From positions 248,001 to 312,000 of the forward strand of contig NZ_VWXI01000004.1 of assembly GCF_011752525.1 (NCBI RefSeq): a DNA stretch of 64,000 nt. The letters are read 5' to 3'. This DNA comes from Pantoea sp. Cy-639. Its GTDB lineage: Bacteria > Pseudomonadota > Gammaproteobacteria > Pseudomonadales > Pseudomonadaceae. Made by a program: the position numbers and the translations under genes. The notes under the pieces were generated by a model. It searched no databases. It was not told the DNA's origin and saw nothing but the letters and a program-made list of their open reading frames with translations. Position 1 is the first letter of the stretch. Every line of letters begins with the position of its first letter. Shown here in pieces: positions 7,073 through 16,278 of the stretch.

Positions 7073-9088
7073 ATGTCCGAATTCCAGCTCGTCACCCGAT
7101 TCCAGCCGGCCGGCGACCAGCCCGAGGCCATTCGCCTGATGGTCGAGGGCATCGACGCAGGGCTGTCGCACCAGACGCTGCTCGGGGTGACCGGCTCGGG
7201 CAAGACCTTCAGCATCGCCAACGTCATCCAGCAGGTGCAGCGCCCGACCCTGGTGCTGGCGCCGAACAAGACCCTCGCCGCGCAGTTGTATGGCGAGTTC
7301 AAGGCGTTCTTCCCCAACAACGCCGTCGAGTACTTCGTCTCCTACTACGACTATTACCAGCCCGAGGCCTACGTGCCCTCGTCGGACACCTTCATCGAGA
7401 AGGATGCGTCGATCAATGACCATATCGAGCAGATGCGCCTGTCGGCGACCAAGGCGCTGCTGGAGCGGCGCGACGCGATCATCGTCACTACCGTGTCGTG
7501 CATCTACGGTCTGGGCAGCCCCGAGACCTACCTGAAGATGGTCCTGCACGTCGACCGTGGCGACCAGCTCGACCAGCGTGCCTTGCTGCGCCGCCTGGCC
7601 GACCTGCAGTACACCCGCAACGAGATGGATTTCGCCCGTGCGACCTTCCGCGTGCGCGGCGACGTGATCGACATCTTCCCGGCCGAATCCGACCTCGAGG
7701 CCATTCGCATCGAGCTGTTCGACGACGAGGTCGAGAACATCGCCGCCTTCGACCCGCTGACCGGCGAGGTGATCCGCAAGCTGCCGCGCTTCACCTTCTA
7801 CCCCAAGAGCCACTACGTCACCCCGCGCGAAACCCTGCTCGAGGCGGTGGAGGGTATCAAGGAGGAGCTCAAGGACCGCCTGGAGTACCTGCACAAGCAC
7901 AACAAGCTGGTTGAGGCCCAGCGCCTGGAGCAGCGCACTCGTTTCGACCTGGAGATGATCCTCGAGCTGGGCTACTGCAACGGCATCGAGAACTACTCGC
8001 GCTACCTGTCCGGGCGCCCGGCCGGCGCGCCGCCGCCCACGTTGTACGACTACCTGCCGCCAGACGCGCTGCTGGTGATCGATGAATCCCACGTCAGCGT
8101 TCCTCAGGTCGGCGCCATGTACAAGGGCGACCGCTCGCGCAAGGAAACCCTGGTGGAGTACGGTTTCCGCCTGCCATCGGCACTGGACAACCGGCCGATG
8201 CGCTTCGATGAGTGGGAGGCGGTGAGCCCGCAGACCATCTTCGTCTCCGCCACCCCGGGGCCCTACGAGGCCGAGCATGCCGGCCGGGTGGTCGAGCAGG
8301 TGGTGCGTCCGACCGGCCTGGTCGACCCGCAGGTCGAGGTGCGCCCGGCGCTGACCCAGGTCGACGACCTGCTGTCGGAAATCGGCAAGCGCGTCGCCTT
8401 GGGCGAACGGGTGCTGGCCACCACCCTGACCAAGCGCATGGCCGAGGACCTCACCGACTACCTGGCCGATCACGACGTGCGGGTGCGCTACCTGCACTCG
8501 GACATCGACACCGTCGAGCGGGTCGAGATCATCCGCGACCTGCGTCTGGGTACCTTCGATGTGCTGGTGGGGATCAACCTGCTGCGTGAAGGCCTGGACA
8601 TGCCCGAGGTGTCGCTGGTGGCCATCCTCGATGCCGACAAGGAAGGCTTCCTGCGCTCGGAACGTTCGCTGATCCAGACCATTGGCCGCGCCGCGCGTAA
8701 CCTCAACGGCAAGGCGATCCTCTACGCCGACAACGTTACCGGGTCCATGCAGCGTGCCATCGATGAGACCGAGCGGCGTCGGGCCAAGCAGGTCGACTTC
8801 AACATCGCCCATGGCATCGTGCCCAAGGGCGTGGTCAAGGACATCACCGACATCATGGAAGGCGCCACCGTGCCGGGTGCCCGCAGCAAGAAGCGCAAGG
8901 GGCAGGCCAAGGCGGCGGAAGAGGCCGGGCGTTACGAGGCAGAACTGCAGAGCCCGGCCGAGATCACCAAGCGCATCAAGCAACTGGAGGAGAAAATGTT
9001 CCAGTTCGCTCGCGACCTGGAGTTCGAGGCTGCGGCGCAATTGCGCGACGAAATCGGCAAGTTGCGTGAACGGCTGATCGCCAGTTGA
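7073..9088 (+). CDS. uvrB: Excinuclease ABC subunit B
   Basis: A 671-residue DNA-damage-recognition helicase subunit of nucleotide excision repair, working with UvrA and UvrC. Walker A GVTGSGKT is at 38-45, the DESH helicase motif II at 337-340, the beta-hairpin region [12 protein letters not shown] follows motif Ia, and helicase motifs V/VI ([26 protein letters not shown]) are intact. A C-terminal UVR domain ([20 protein letters not shown]) binds UvrC. The start at 7073 has AGG about 6-7 bp before it; an in-frame ATG 12 bp earlier has no ribosome site. A LexA-type box upstream suggests SOS induction. Confidence 0.98.
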   Translation: MSEFQLVTRFQPAGDQPEAIRLMVEGIDAGLSHQTLLGVTGSGKTFSIANVIQQVQRPTLVLAPNKTLAAQLYGEFKAFFPNNAVEYFVSYYDYYQPEAYVPSSDTFIEKDASINDHIEQMRLSATKALLERRDAIIVTTVSCIYGLGSPETYLKMVLHVDRGDQLDQRALLRRLADLQYTRNEMDFARATFRVRGDVIDIFPAESDLEAIRIELFDDEVENIAAFDPLTGEVIRKLPRFTFYPKSHYVTPRETLLEAVEGIKEELKDRLEYLHKHNKLVEAQRLEQRTRFDLEMILELGYCNGIENYSRYLSGRPAGAPPPTLYDYLPPDALLVIDESHVSVPQVGAMYKGDRSRKETLVEYGFRLPSALDNRPMRFDEWEAVSPQTIFVSATPGPYEAEHAGRVVEQVVRPTGLVDPQVEVRPALTQVDDLLSEIGKRVALGERVLATTLTKRMAEDLTDYLADHDVRVRYLHSDIDTVERVEIIRDLRLGTFDVLVGINLLREGLDMPEVSLVAILDADKEGFLRSERSLIQTIGRAARNLNGKAILYADNVTGSMQRAIDETERRRAKQVDFNIAHGIVPKGVVKDITDIMEGATVPGARSKKRKGQAKAAEEAGRYEAELQSPAEITKRIKQLEEKMFQFARDLEFEAAAQLRDEIGKLRERLIAS

Positions 9089-9193
9089 TCAACGCTTGCC
9101 GTTACCAGATGACGAGGGACGTGTCCGGCGAATGGCGATGCTGAGGTCACCGCCATCGCAGGGCAAGCCCGTCCCCGCTGGATCGAAACCGCC

Positions 9194-10744
9194 TCAATGG
9201 GCTTCCCCGGCTTTCAACCCCTGTGGCAGCTTGCGTGTCAATAACACCGCCACCATGCTCACTGCCAGGCCGATCCCGACAAAGTGGAAGGCGTCGTTGT
9301 AGGCCATGATCAGGGCCTGCTGATGGGTGATCTCGCTCAGCTTGCCCAGTGCGGCGCTGTCGCTGCCCAGCCGCTCGGCCAGCTGCGTCAGGCGCTCGGC
9401 CACCTGCGGGTTGCCCGGCACCACCGCTTCACGCAGGTAGTCGAAGTAGGCCCGGGTGCGCGCATCCAGCAGCGTCGCCAGCAGGGCAATGCCGATCGCA
9501 CCCCCGAGGTTGCGCAGGATGTTGAACAGGCTCGACGCCGACCCGGCATCCTGTGGCTGGATATAGGCGGTGGCGATCAGTGAGATGGTCACCATGATCA
9601 GCGGTTGGCCGAGGGCGCGGATCACCTGGATCTGGTTGAACTGCGGGCCGGCGAAATCCGGGTTGAGCACGCCCGAGCTGAAACTGGCCACCCCGAACAG
9701 ACAGAAGCCCAGGGCGCACAGGAGCTTGGGCGGGATCACCTTCATCAGCTGCGGCACCAGTGGGATCAGGAACAGCTGGGGCACCCCCATCCACATGATC
9801 ACTTCGCCGATCTGCAGGGCGTTGTAGTTCTGGATCTGTGCCAGGTACAGCGGCAACAGGTAGATCGAGCCATACAGGCCCACCCCCATGCCCAGGCTGG
9901 CGATGCTCGAAAGGCCGAAGTTGCGGTTGGCGAGAATGCGCAGGTTGATCAGTGGATGCGTCCGTGACAGTTGCAGGATCACGAACAGCACCAGGCTGAG
10001 CAGGGCCACGCTGCCCAGGCTGACGATCAGGTTCGATTCCAGCCAGTCCTTGCGGTGTCCTTCTTCAAGAAACACCTGCAGGCAGCCCAGGCCCAGGCCG
10101 AGGGTGACGATGCCGGCATAGTCGGTACTCTTGAGCAGCTCCCAGTGCGCTGGCTTCTTCTCCAAGCCGTACAGCAGGCCGGCGATCATCAGCAGCCCTG
10201 GTGGGATATTGATGTAGAAGATGTATTCCCAGCCCCAGTTCTCGGTGAGCCAGCCGCCCAGGGCCGGGCCGATGGAGGGCGCGAAAGTGGCGGTCATGGC
10301 GAACATGGCCATGCCTTTGGCGCGGTGGTGCTCGGGCAGCTTGATCAGGGTCAGGGTGAACGCCAGCGGGATCAGCGCGCCGCCAGTGAAACCCTGCAGG
10401 GCACGGAACAGGATCATGCTCTCCAGGTTCCAGGCCATCGAGCACAGCAGCGAGGACACCAGAAAGCCCAGCGAAACCCAGACCGCCAGGCGGCGTGCCG
10501 ACAGCAGTTGCACCAGCCAGGCGGTCAGCGGAATCATGATGATCTCCGCCACCAGGTAGGACGTGGAAATCCACGAGCCTTCCTCCAGGGTCGCCGACAG
10601 CGCGCCCTGGATGTCCTTGAGCGAGGCGTTGGTGATCTGGATGTCGAGGACCGCCATGAACGCCCCCAGCATCGCGCTCATCACCGCGATCCAGTCGCGC
10701 CGGCTTGGCTCTGCGGTGGGCCGCAGGAGTGCGTCACCGGCCAT
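9194..10744 (-). CDS. emrB: EmrB/QacA-type MFS efflux transporter (DHA2, 14 TM)
   Basis: A 516-residue inner-membrane drug:H+ antiporter of the DHA2 family, length and hydrophobic pattern fitting 14 segments. The N-terminal motif D1-like sequence FMAVLDIQITNASLKDIQGAL, the loop WISTSYLVAEIIMIPLTAWL and motif C-like region with APSIGPALGGWLTENWGWEYIFYINIPPG are typical of EmrB. It overlaps the upstream adaptor gene by 11 bp, so the two are translationally coupled and form the inner-membrane part of a tripartite pump; the TolC-type outer channel is not in this window. Substrate unknown. It ends 105 bp from the convergent uvrB. Confidence 0.93.
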   Translation of the reverse strand: MAGDALLRPTAEPSRRDWIAVMSAMLGAFMAVLDIQITNASLKDIQGALSATLEEGSWISTSYLVAEIIMIPLTAWLVQLLSARRLAVWVSLGFLVSSLLCSMAWNLESMILFRALQGFTGGALIPLAFTLTLIKLPEHHRAKGMAMFAMTATFAPSIGPALGGWLTENWGWEYIFYINIPPGLLMIAGLLYGLEKKPAHWELLKSTDYAGIVTLGLGLGCLQVFLEEGHRKDWLESNLIVSLGSVALLSLVLFVILQLSRTHPLINLRILANRNFGLSSIASLGMGVGLYGSIYLLPLYLAQIQNYNALQIGEVIMWMGVPQLFLIPLVPQLMKVIPPKLLCALGFCLFGVASFSSGVLNPDFAGPQFNQIQVIRALGQPLIMVTISLIATAYIQPQDAGSASSLFNILRNLGGAIGIALLATLLDARTRAYFDYLREAVVPGNPQVAERLTQLAERLGSDSAALGKLSEITHQQALIMAYNDAFHFVGIGLAVSMVAVLLTRKLPQGLKAGEAH

Positions 10745-11789
10745 CGTGGTCGGTATCCCCGCTGCGCAAGTCGACCGTGGCCGTGACCGACATGCCGGGA
10801 CGGATATGACCGCGCAGCGGATTGTCGGTGGTGAAGGTCAGCTTGACCGGAATGCGTTGCACCACCTTGGTGAAGTTGCCGGTGGCGTTGTCCGGTGGCA
10901 GCAGGCTGAACTGAGCGCCGGATGCGGCGAAGAGGCTGTCGACACGGCCTTCGATGGGGGTGTCGGGATAGCTGTCGAACAGCAGTTCGGCACGCTGGCC
11001 TGGCCGCATCTTGCCGATCTGGGTTTCCTTGAAGTTGGCCTGTACCCAGATATCCTGGTCCGGCACGATCGACAGCAGGTAGGCGCCAGCCTGCACCACC
11101 TGACCGTTGCGTGCGCTGCGCTGGCCGATGGTGCCGCTGATCGGCGCGTGGATCTCGCAGCGGGTCAGGTTGAGCTCGGCCTGGGCCAGGTCGGCTCGGG
11201 CGTTGGCGATCTGTGCGTCGAGGCGCTTGAGTTCGGCGGTCAGGGCGTCGACTTGCTGGCGCTGGCCCTTGAGATCGGCTTGCGCCTTGTCCACCTGCGA
11301 GCGGGCGACGTGGCTTTCTGCCGACAGGGTGGTGACCCGTTCCTCGGAGACAAAGCCGGGCTTGCGCAGGGCCTGGGCGCGATTGAGGTCCAGTTGCGAG
11401 CGGTCGAGGGTCGCCTGGTTGGCCGCCACCTGGGCCTGGCCGGCGGCGATCAGGCTGCCTTGCTGGGTCAGCCGGCTTTGCGCCTGCACCCGTTCAGCCT
11501 CGCGGGTGGCGAGGGTGGCCCGGGCACGCTCCAGGGCCAGCTCGAAATCGGCGGCTTCCAGGCGTACCAGCAGGTCGCCCTGGTTCACGTGCTGGTTGTC
11601 CTGGGCACGGACTTGCTCGATACGTGCGCCGAGCTGGCTGGAAATGCGGGTGATTTCGCCTTGCACGTAGGCGTTGTCGGTGCTTTCGTAGAAGCGGCCT
11701 TTGAAATACCAGTGGGCAAGGAAGGCAAGGCCCACCAACAGCACGAGGGTGATGAAGATCAGCAGGCGACGTTTGAGTTGGGCAGGCAT
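10734..11789 (-). CDS. emrA: EmrA/HlyD-type membrane-fusion adaptor of efflux pump
   Basis: A 351-residue periplasmic adaptor with one N-terminal membrane anchor (about 8-27), then the conserved STDNAYVQGEITRISSQLGARIEQVRAQDNQHVNQGDLLVRLE biotinyl/lipoyl-like half, a long alpha-helical hairpin with heptad-like Gln/Ala/Leu spacing (about 85-190), the second lipoyl half (IHAPISGTIGQRSARNGQVVQAG) and a C-terminal beta-barrel. It is first gene of the emrAB pair and divergent from gltX; a perfect CGTCAC/GTGACG inverted repeat in the shared upstream region could be a regulator site. Confidence 0.93.
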   Translation of the reverse strand: MPAQLKRRLLIFITLVLLVGLAFLAHWYFKGRFYESTDNAYVQGEITRISSQLGARIEQVRAQDNQHVNQGDLLVRLEAADFELALERARATLATREAERVQAQSRLTQQGSLIAAGQAQVAANQATLDRSQLDLNRAQALRKPGFVSEERVTTLSAESHVARSQVDKAQADLKGQRQQVDALTAELKRLDAQIANARADLAQAELNLTRCEIHAPISGTIGQRSARNGQVVQAGAYLLSIVPDQDIWVQANFKETQIGKMRPGQRAELLFDSYPDTPIEGRVDSLFAASGAQFSLLPPDNATGNFTKVVQRIPVKLTFTTDNPLRGHIRPGMSVTATVDLRSGDTDHDGR

Positions 11790-11839
11790 GGGGCTGTCGT
11801 TCCAGAAATGTAAGCAAATTTAACAGCGGCGTCCGATGC

Positions 11840-11853
11840 CGTCACAAGTGACG
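11840..11853. promoter_or_regulatory. Perfect 6-bp inverted repeat between emrA and gltX
   Basis: CGTCAC-AA-GTGACG is centred in the 142-bp divergent region, 51 bp from emrA and 79 bp from gltX. Symmetry suggests a dimeric regulator. No regulator gene is adjacent, so the protein is unknown. Confidence 0.4.
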
Positions 11854-11931
11854 ATAGCGCCATTGCTGGAGCCCGGTGCCCGCTCCCTGCTAACATCCCG
11901 CCTTTGTTTCAATCTTCGTTCGAGACTCACC

Positions 11932-13413
11932 ATGACCACCGTTCGCACGCGCATCGCGCCGTCGCCCACCGGCGACCCCCATGTCGGCACCGCCTACATC
12001 GCCCTGTTCAACTACTGCTTCGCCAAGCAGCACGGCGGTGAGTTCATCCTGCGTATCGAAGACACCGACCAGCTGCGCTCCACCCGCGAGTCGGAGCAGC
12101 AGATCTTCGACGCCCTGCGCTGGCTCGGCATCGAATGGAACGAAGGCCCGGATGTCGGCGGCCCGCATGGCCCGTATCGGCAGAGCGAGCGTGGCGAGAT
12201 CTACGCCAGGTACGCCAAGGAACTGGTCGACGCTGGCCACGCCTTCTACTGCTTCTGTACCGCCGAAGAGCTCGAGCAGATGCGCGCCGAGCAGATGGCC
12301 CGCGGCGAGACGCCGCGCTATGACGGCCGCGCGTTGCTGCTGAGCGCCGAGGAGGTCCAGCGTCGCCTGGACGCCGGTGAGCCGCACGTGATCCGCATGA
12401 AGGTACCGAGCGAAGGTATCTGCGTGGTCCCGGACATGCTTCGCGGTGATGTCGAGATCCCGTGGGATCGCATGGACATGCAGGTGTTGATGAAGAACGA
12501 CGGTTTGCCGACGTACTTCCTGGCCAACGTGGTCGACGACCACCTGATGGGCATCACCCATGTCCTGCGTGGCGAGGAATGGCTGCCGTCGGCGCCCAAG
12601 CTGATCAAGCTGTACGAGTACTTTGGCTGGGAGCAGCCCAAGCTGTGCTACATGCCGCTGCTGCGCAACCCGGACAAGTCCAAGCTGTCCAAGCGCAAGA
12701 ACCCTACCTCGGTGACGTTCTACGAGCGCATGGGCTTCATGCCCGAGGCGATGCTCAACTACCTCGGCCGCATGGGCTGGTCGATGCCCGACGAGCGTGA
12801 GAAGTTCTCCCTGGCTGAAATGGTCGAGCACTTCGACTTGTCGCGCATTTCCCTGGGTGGTCCGATCTTCGACATCGAGAAACTGTCGTGGCTGAACGGC
12901 CAGTGGCTGCGTGAGCTGCCGGTGGAAGAGTTCGCCGCGCGCGTGCAGAAGTGGGCGTTCAACAGCGACTACATGATGAAGATCGCTCCGCACGTTCAGG
13001 GACGGGTCGAGACCTTCAGCCAGATCGCCCCGTTGGGTGGTTTCTTCTTCGAAGGCGCGCTCAGGCTCGATGCCAAGCTGTTCGAAAGCAAGAAGCTGTC
13101 CGCCGATCAGGTGCGCCAGGTGATGCAGTTGATTCTGTGGAAGCTGGAAAGCCTGCGCCAGTGGGAGAAGGATCGCATCACCGGCTGCATCCAGGCCGTT
13201 GTCGAGGCGCTGGAGCTGAAGCTGCGTGACGCCATGCCGCTGATGTTCGCCGCCATCACCGGCCAGGCCAGTTCGGTATCGGTGCTCGATGCCATGGAAA
13301 TCCTGGGACCTGACCTTACGCGTTACCGCCTGCGCCAGGCGCTGGATCTGCTGGGCGGCGTGTCGAAGAAAGAAAACAAGGAGTGGGAAAAGCTGCTGGC
13401 GAACATCGCCTGA
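11932..13413 (+). CDS. gltX: Glutamyl-tRNA synthetase
   Basis: A 493-residue class Ic aminoacyl-tRNA synthetase that charges tRNA-Glu. The HIGH-type signature is at residues 12-19 (PTGDPHVG) and the KMSKS-type loop is KLSKR at 251-255; C-terminal anticodon-binding helices follow. The start at 11932 begins the canonical [13 protein letters not shown]; the frame stays open 96 bp upstream but without a ribosome site. Fittingly, two tRNA-Glu genes lie about 450-700 bp downstream. A short GC hairpin at 13481-13500 (GGGCTGC/GCGGCCC, then TTTC) may terminate it. Confidence 0.98.
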   Translation: MTTVRTRIAPSPTGDPHVGTAYIALFNYCFAKQHGGEFILRIEDTDQLRSTRESEQQIFDALRWLGIEWNEGPDVGGPHGPYRQSERGEIYARYAKELVDAGHAFYCFCTAEELEQMRAEQMARGETPRYDGRALLLSAEEVQRRLDAGEPHVIRMKVPSEGICVVPDMLRGDVEIPWDRMDMQVLMKNDGLPTYFLANVVDDHLMGITHVLRGEEWLPSAPKLIKLYEYFGWEQPKLCYMPLLRNPDKSKLSKRKNPTSVTFYERMGFMPEAMLNYLGRMGWSMPDEREKFSLAEMVEHFDLSRISLGGPIFDIEKLSWLNGQWLRELPVEEFAARVQKWAFNSDYMMKIAPHVQGRVETFSQIAPLGGFFFEGALRLDAKLFESKKLSADQVRQVMQLILWKLESLRQWEKDRITGCIQAVVEALELKLRDAMPLMFAAITGQASSVSVLDAMEILGPDLTRYRLRQALDLLGGVSKKENKEWEKLLANIA

Positions 13414-13608
13414 CAGCCTTTCGTCGCCCAGGGGCCGCGCAGCGGTCCCTGCGTTATCTGCCTTTGTGCACAAAACGCCAGGGCTGCTTTGCGGCCCTTT
13501 CACGACACAAGGCCGCCTCTGCAGGGGCGAAGCGCTCCGGCTTAGCGGGGCAGGGCGGTAAGTGATTGTTATCTGTGAAAAAACTTTTGAATATTTTCAA
13601 AAATTCGT

Positions 13609-13637
13609 TTGACAGCCTTGCAATCCGCTCTTAATAT
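13609..13637 (+). promoter_or_regulatory. Strong promoter of the Ala-Glu-Ala-Glu tRNA operon
   Basis: Consensus TTGACA (13609-13614), 17 bp, TAATAT (13632-13637), then a GC-rich discriminator (GCGCCCC) as in stringently controlled stable-RNA promoters. AT-rich tracts at 13577-13606 upstream look like an UP element. Confidence 0.88.
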
Positions 13638-13712
13638 GCGCCCCGTCCACAGCGATGAACGAAAACGAAACGCCAGGCACCCAGCCAGCGATTCGGTTCA
13701 GCGCGACATTGT

Positions 13713-13788
13713 GGGGCTATAGCTCAGCTGGGAGAGCGCCTGCATGGCATGCAGGAGGTCAGCGGTTCGATCCCGCTTAGCTCCACCA
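13713..13788 (+). tRNA. tRNA-Ala (GGC), copy 1
   Basis: A 76-nt cloverleaf from GGGGCTA to encoded CCA; anticodon stem CCTGC/GCAGG with loop ATGGCAT gives anticodon GGC. First gene of a four-tRNA operon; identical to the copy at 13988. Confidence 0.97.
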
Positions 13789-13859
13789 AATTCCGCTTAA
13801 CGGCATGGCCGGTAAGCAAGACCGGGTCCAGCAACCGGGTCTTGAAGGTAAGAAGGTTC

Positions 13860-13935
13860 GTCCCCTTCGTCTAGTGGCCTAGGACACCGCCCTTTCACGG
13901 CGGTAACAGGGGTTCGAGTCCCCTAGGGGACGCCA
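13860..13935 (+). tRNA. tRNA-Glu (TTC), copy 1
   Basis: A 76-nt cloverleaf from GTCCCCT to GCCA; anticodon stem CCGCC/GGCGG with loop CTTTCAC gives TTC. The 71-nt spacer after tRNA-Ala contains an AAGACC/GGTCTT stem, perhaps for RNA processing. Confidence 0.97.
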
Positions 13936-13987
13936 GTTTCACACAAGCGATGTTACACATGTCGCTGGGCCGCGAGGCTATAAATCC

Positions 13988-14063
13988 GGGGCTATAGCTC
14001 AGCTGGGAGAGCGCCTGCATGGCATGCAGGAGGTCAGCGGTTCGATCCCGCTTAGCTCCACCA
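13988..14063 (+). tRNA. tRNA-Ala (GGC), copy 2
   Basis: Identical over 76 nt to the copy at 13713, 52 bp after tRNA-Glu copy 1, with no new promoter visible, so part of the same transcript. Confidence 0.97.
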
Positions 14064-14105
14064 ATTTTGCCGCGGTTCGCGAAGGCGGATCGGCACGAAG
14101 GTTAC

Positions 14106-14181
14106 GTCCCCTTCGTCTAGTGGCCTAGGACACCGCCCTTTCACGGCGGTAACAGGGGTTCGAGTCCCCTAGGGGACGCCA
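14106..14181 (+). tRNA. tRNA-Glu (TTC), copy 2
   Basis: Identical over 76 nt to the copy at 13860. Last gene of the operon, followed by a terminator hairpin. Confidence 0.97.
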
Positions 14182-14208
14182 TTTTTACCCGTGTTTTACG
14201 GGACTTAT

Positions 14209-14247
14209 AAGGCTCATTCGCATATTGAATGGGCCTTTTGTTTTTTC
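14209..14247 (+). terminator. Rho-independent terminator of the tRNA operon
   Basis: Stem AAGGCTCATTC/GAATGGGCCTT (one mismatch) with a short AT loop, followed by TTTTGTTTTTT. Confidence 0.85.
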
Positions 14248-14294
14248 TGCCTTCCTGAAATCTTCCTCTCGCGCCGAATGGTCGTGGTTTTCGC

Positions 14295-14337
14295 TTGCCA
14301 ATTAATATTATGAGCATAATATGTTGTTCATAATATT
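14295..14337 (+). promoter_or_regulatory. Promoter with overlapping palindromic operator (TetR autoregulation)
   Basis: A promoter TTGCCA (14295-14300), 16 bp, TAATAT (14317-14322) is overlaid by AATATTATG-AG-CATAATATG (14304-14323), a near-perfect palindrome; a third half-site CATAATATT follows at 14329-14337. Directly upstream of a tetR gene this is the usual layout for self-repression. Confidence 0.7.
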
Positions 14338-14349
14338 TTGAGGTGAGCC

Positions 14350-14889
14350 ATGAGCGACAAGAAGAGCAAGACCCGCGAGCGTATCCTCGAGGCCGCGCGC
14401 AGCGCGCTGATCCAGCATGGCCCCGCCGAGCCGAGCGTCAGCCAGGTCATGGGTGCCGCCGGGTTGACGGTGGGTGGCTTCTACGCGCACTTCCAGAGCA
14501 AGGACGAGCTGATGCTCGAGGCCTTCAGCCAGTTGCTCGCCGAGCGTCGCGCGCTGCTCGCCCAGGTCGACCCCAGCCTCGATGGCGTCGAGCGCCGAGC
14601 CTTGGCGGCGGCCTTCTACCTGTCGCGCAAGCATCGTGACGCCGAAGTGCAGGCTTGCCCCATTCCCAGTGCGCTGAGCGAGATGCAGCGCTTGCCCGAT
14701 GCCTTTCGGGAGGTGCTGGCCGAGCATATCGAGTTGATGGCGGCTCAGATGGTCGACCGTCCAGAAGACATGAACAAAGCCCTCGCCGACCTGGCGCTCA
14801 TGGTCGGTGGGCTCGCGGTGGCACGAGCGCTGGGCGATGGCGAACTGTCCGACCGTATCTTGCGTGCCGCCAAGTCGGCGGTGATCTGA
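14350..14889 (+). CDS. TetR-family regulator, likely self-regulated
   Basis: A 179-residue regulator. The N-terminal HTH domain covers about residues 8-55 (TRERILEAARSALIQHG, then SVSQVMGAAGLTVGGFYAHFQSKDELMLEAF). The C-terminal part (CPIPSALSEMQRLPDAFREV) has a conserved Cys like regulators of the AcuR/NemR-like groups; whether this Cys senses electrophiles is not known. Ribosome site GAGGTGAG precedes ATG 14350. The following alpha/beta-hydrolase gene starts 25 bp later and is probably its co-transcribed target, both under the palindromic operator at 14304-14337. Confidence 0.9.
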   Translation: MSDKKSKTRERILEAARSALIQHGPAEPSVSQVMGAAGLTVGGFYAHFQSKDELMLEAFSQLLAERRALLAQVDPSLDGVERRALAAAFYLSRKHRDAEVQACPIPSALSEMQRLPDAFREVLAEHIELMAAQMVDRPEDMNKALADLALMVGGLAVARALGDGELSDRILRAAKSAVI

Positions 14890-14914
14890 GCAACCTCAAT
14901 CCTGGAGCATGGCG

Positions 14915-15748
14915 ATGACGACCCTGAACTGGATTCGCAGTGTCAACGGCACCCTTGGCCACCTGGTTCCCGAGCTCATGGCCGGTCGCATGCGCCGAGC
15001 CTTCATGACCCCGCGCAGCTTGCCGCCCAGGCAGTGGGAGTTGCCGTTGCTGGCCCGGGCCGAGCGTCTGACCCTGCGTTTCGGGCTGTCGGCGCTGCGT
15101 TGGGGGCAGGGGCCGACCGTGCTGCTGATGCATGGCTGGGAAGGGCGTCCGACTCAGTTCGCGGCGTTGATCGAGACCTTGGTCGAAGCAGGATATACCG
15201 TTGTGTCGCTGGAAGGCCCCGCCCATGGCTGCTCGCCTGGGTCCCAGGCAAATGTGGTGGTGTTTGCCCGAGCGTTGCTGGAGGCCGCCGCCGAGTTGCC
15301 GCCCTTGCGGGCGGTGATCGGCCATTCCATGGGCGGGGCCAGTGTGCTGTTGGCGCTGCAGTGGGGGCTGCGCGCCGATGCCGCGGTGAGCATTGCCGCG
15401 CCAGCGCAACTGCTGGGGGTGTTGCGCGGCTTTGCCCGGCACCTGGGCTTGCCGGCGCGCGCGCGGGCCGCGTTCATCCGCCAGGTCGAGCGGGAGGTTG
15501 GTGTGCAGGTGGCACGCCTGGATGTCAGTGGCTACCAGTTGGATCTGCCAGGTCTGGTTGTGCATGCCAGTGACGACGGCCTGGTGGCGGCCAGTGAATC
15601 CCAGCTCATTCACAAGGCCTGGTTCGACAGTCGTCTGCTGTTGCTGGAGGAGGGCGGGCACCAGCGTGTGCTGGCCGATCCACGCCTGGGCGAAGCGGTG
15701 CTGGAGCTGCTGACAAGCGCTATGCAGCGCGCCCGGCAAAGCGCTTGA
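14915..15748 (+). CDS. Alpha/beta-fold hydrolase
   Basis: A 277-residue hydrolase of the alpha/beta superfamily. The oxyanion-hole motif LLMHGWEGRPTQF, the nucleophile elbow GHSMGG with S138, an acid in the VVHASDDGLV segment and H249 in GGHQRVL make a complete catalytic triad. No signal peptide, so cytoplasmic. Substrate unknown (esters or lactones are usual). The start at 14915 is preferred over ATG 14909 because GGAG is 8 bp away instead of 2. It lies 25 bp downstream of the tetR stop and probably belongs to its operon. Confidence 0.9.
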   Translation: MTTLNWIRSVNGTLGHLVPELMAGRMRRAFMTPRSLPPRQWELPLLARAERLTLRFGLSALRWGQGPTVLLMHGWEGRPTQFAALIETLVEAGYTVVSLEGPAHGCSPGSQANVVVFARALLEAAAELPPLRAVIGHSMGGASVLLALQWGLRADAAVSIAAPAQLLGVLRGFARHLGLPARARAAFIRQVEREVGVQVARLDVSGYQLDLPGLVVHASDDGLVAASESQLIHKAWFDSRLLLLEEGGHQRVLADPRLGEAVLELLTSAMQRARQSA

Positions 15749-15791
15749 GCATCCGTTACACTCTGCCCGTTCACTGATATCGGGAGCGGGC

Positions 15792-16226
15792 ATGAGCTGG
15801 GACCTGGCAGCACCATTCATCATCGACCTGCGCGTCGGCAGCGAGGACATCGACGGCCTCGGCCACGCCAACAATGCGGTCTACGTCACCTGGCTGGAGC
15901 GTTGCGCCTGGCGCCATTCCCAGCGCCTGGGGCTGGACCTGGCGGAGTACCGCCGACTGGACCGGGCCATGGCCGTGGTCCGCCACGAAATCGACTACCT
16001 GGCCGCGGCCTATGAGGACGACGAGCTGCAACTGGCGACCTGGATCATCGACTGGGACCAGCGCCTGCGCATGACCCGACGCTTCCAGCTCAAGCGCCCA
16101 AGCGATGGCGTGACCCTGCTGCGTGCGCAGACCACCTTCGCCTGCATCGAGCTATCCAGCGGCAAGCCCCGGCGCATGCCGGCGGAATTCCTCGACGGTT
16201 ACGGCCCGGCGCTGATCGGCAGCTGA
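15792..16226 (+). CDS. Hotdog-fold acyl-CoA thioesterase
   Basis: A 144-residue single hotdog domain of the YbgC/4-hydroxybenzoyl-CoA thioesterase type, which hydrolyses acyl-CoA thioesters. The signature is [26 protein letters not shown]: the Asp (here in the position [10 protein letters not shown]) and the helix start match the family active site. It begins 43 bp after the hydrolase stop, behind GGGAGCGGGC, so may be in the same transcript. Substrate is not predictable. Confidence 0.9.
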   Translation: MSWDLAAPFIIDLRVGSEDIDGLGHANNAVYVTWLERCAWRHSQRLGLDLAEYRRLDRAMAVVRHEIDYLAAAYEDDELQLATWIIDWDQRLRMTRRFQLKRPSDGVTLLRAQTTFACIELSSGKPRRMPAEFLDGYGPALIGS

Positions 16227-16278
16227 ACGGCGGCGAATCTTTGCTAGACTGCCGCCTTTTTCGCGGCGAGACCCCGAT

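Noticed and set aside
7028-9040. A 670-codon open frame antisense to uvrB
   Set aside because: Shadow of uvrB; composition is that of a reversed coding strand.
9150-9180. REP-like fragment after uvrB
   Set aside because: Only GGGCAAGCCCG core is shared; too degraded to list as an element.
13609-14247. tRNA cluster as an integration site of a genomic island
   Set aside because: No integrase, phage gene or truncated tRNA copy is found around it; the flanks are ordinary genes. The same was checked at 41047-41658.
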